Below, piece by piece: positions 29,265 through 29,727 of a stretch of 29,727 nucleotides of DNA. How positions within the stretch are numbered: the first letter of the stretch is position 1; every line of letters starts with the position of its first letter. Source of the DNA: a virus. The DNA lies in IMG/VR virus record IMGVR_UViG_3300027833_000169, positions 1-29,727 of that record, one strand, 5' to 3'. A program made the translations under genes and the position numbers. Under the pieces are notes generated by a model. It was not told where the DNA came from and searched no databases. It saw only the letters and a program-made list of their open reading frames with translations.

Positions 29265-29727
29265 ATGAAACTGATTAGCGAATACGTAGAGAACGATGTA
29301 CAATGCATTGTAGAAGCTAAAGATAATGGCGAGAAGAGTTACGTTATTGAAGGTGTATTTGCACAAGCAGACAAAAAGAATAGAAACGGACGAATTTACC
29401 CGAAGGCCATTATGGAGTCTGCGGTAAATAAGTACGTTGAAGAACAGGTTAGCAAGAAGAGGGCGGTAGGTGAGTTAAATCATCCTGAAGGCCCTACAGT
29501 TAACTTGGATAAAGTTTCTCACCTCATCACTGACCTTAAATTAGAAGGCAATGATGTGGTAGGAAGGGCACAAATATTAGATACTCCTATGGGTAAGATT
29601 GTAAAAGGTCTCTTAGAAGGTGGTGTTCAATTAGGCGTGTCAACTCGTGGTATGGGAAGTCTTGAGACAAGAAATGGCGTAAACTACGTCAAAGAAGACT
29701 TTATTCTTAGTACAATTGATATTGTGC
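29265..29727 (+). CDS. 21: Prohead maturation protease gp21 (3'-truncated by window)
   Basis: The first 154 codons are visible (T4 gp21: 212 aa). RBS TAGGA, one base after the previous stop. Landmarks: YVIEGVFAQADKKNRNGRIY (T4: YIEGIFMQAEVVNRNKRLYP), VGELNHPEGPTVNLDKVSHL with His73 as catalytic histidine, NDVVGRAQILDTPMGKIV, and LGVSTRGMGSLE with Ser126 as the nucleophile. It is a herpesvirus-assemblin-like serine protease that cleaves the scaffold and capsid proteins inside the prohead before expansion. The stop lies beyond the window. Confidence 0.93.
   Translation, partial: MKLISEYVENDVQCIVEAKDNGEKSYVIEGVFAQADKKNRNGRIYPKAIMESAVNKYVEEQVSKKRAVGELNHPEGPTVNLDKVSHLITDLKLEGNDVVGRAQILDTPMGKIVKGLLEGGVQLGVSTRGMGSLETRNGVNYVKEDFILSTIDIV

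Overview
The window is a contiguous late (structural) region of a T4-type tailed phage (myovirus morphology). Every credible gene lies on the + strand. The strongest evidence is the canonical T4 morphogenesis order in the right third: gp13, gp14, gp15, gp16 (small terminase), gp17 (large terminase), gp18 (sheath), gp19 (tube), gp20 (portal), gp67 (core), a small gene in the gp68 position, and the start of gp21 (prohead protease). Exact matches to the T4-type late promoter TATAAATA occur in front of transcription units. Fibre-protein style, a charged 153-aa protein and a viral 2OG-oxygenase-like gene recall marine cyanophage-like or 'far-T4' phages. The host cannot be determined from this sequence.

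Layout. (1) Bases 1-2929: the end of a small conserved-looking virion protein, a 390-aa fibre/tail-tip-like protein whose C-terminus resembles siphophage J-type tips, two small beta-rich proteins, and a protein with a tail-assembly-chaperone-like C-terminus. (2) Bases 2930-8598: a promoter/terminator junction, then a 1163-aa protein built from hundreds of four-residue repeats, followed by a tight trio: a charged protein, a GT-A-like glycosyltransferase and a 2OG-oxygenase-like protein. (3) Bases 8599-20339: a fibre block of small structural proteins, a 1968-aa coiled-coil fibre and a 1307-aa fibre carrying what read as two seven-bladed beta-propellers. (4) Bases 20340-29727: a terminator and tandem late promoters, then the neck, terminase, tail, portal and prohead genes. 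A 35-aa zinc-finger ORF is wedged between gp14 and gp15.

How it works together: regions 1-3 would build the host-contact apparatus, and the trio in region 2 may covalently modify it. Region 4 builds the prohead, packages DNA and makes the contractile tail. Regulation appears to use TATAAATA promoters, two UUCG-loop intrinsic terminators, GC-rich 3' hairpins without U-tracts, and one late promoter buried in a long inverted repeat that covers the next gene's ribosome-binding site.

Most unusual items: the tetrapeptide-repeat protein next to modification enzymes; the twin-propeller fibre whose second propeller is flanked by in-frame 52-bp direct repeats; and the promoter-in-hairpin at 8607-8670. 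No tRNA, rRNA, CRISPR array, insertion sequence or minus-strand gene was found.
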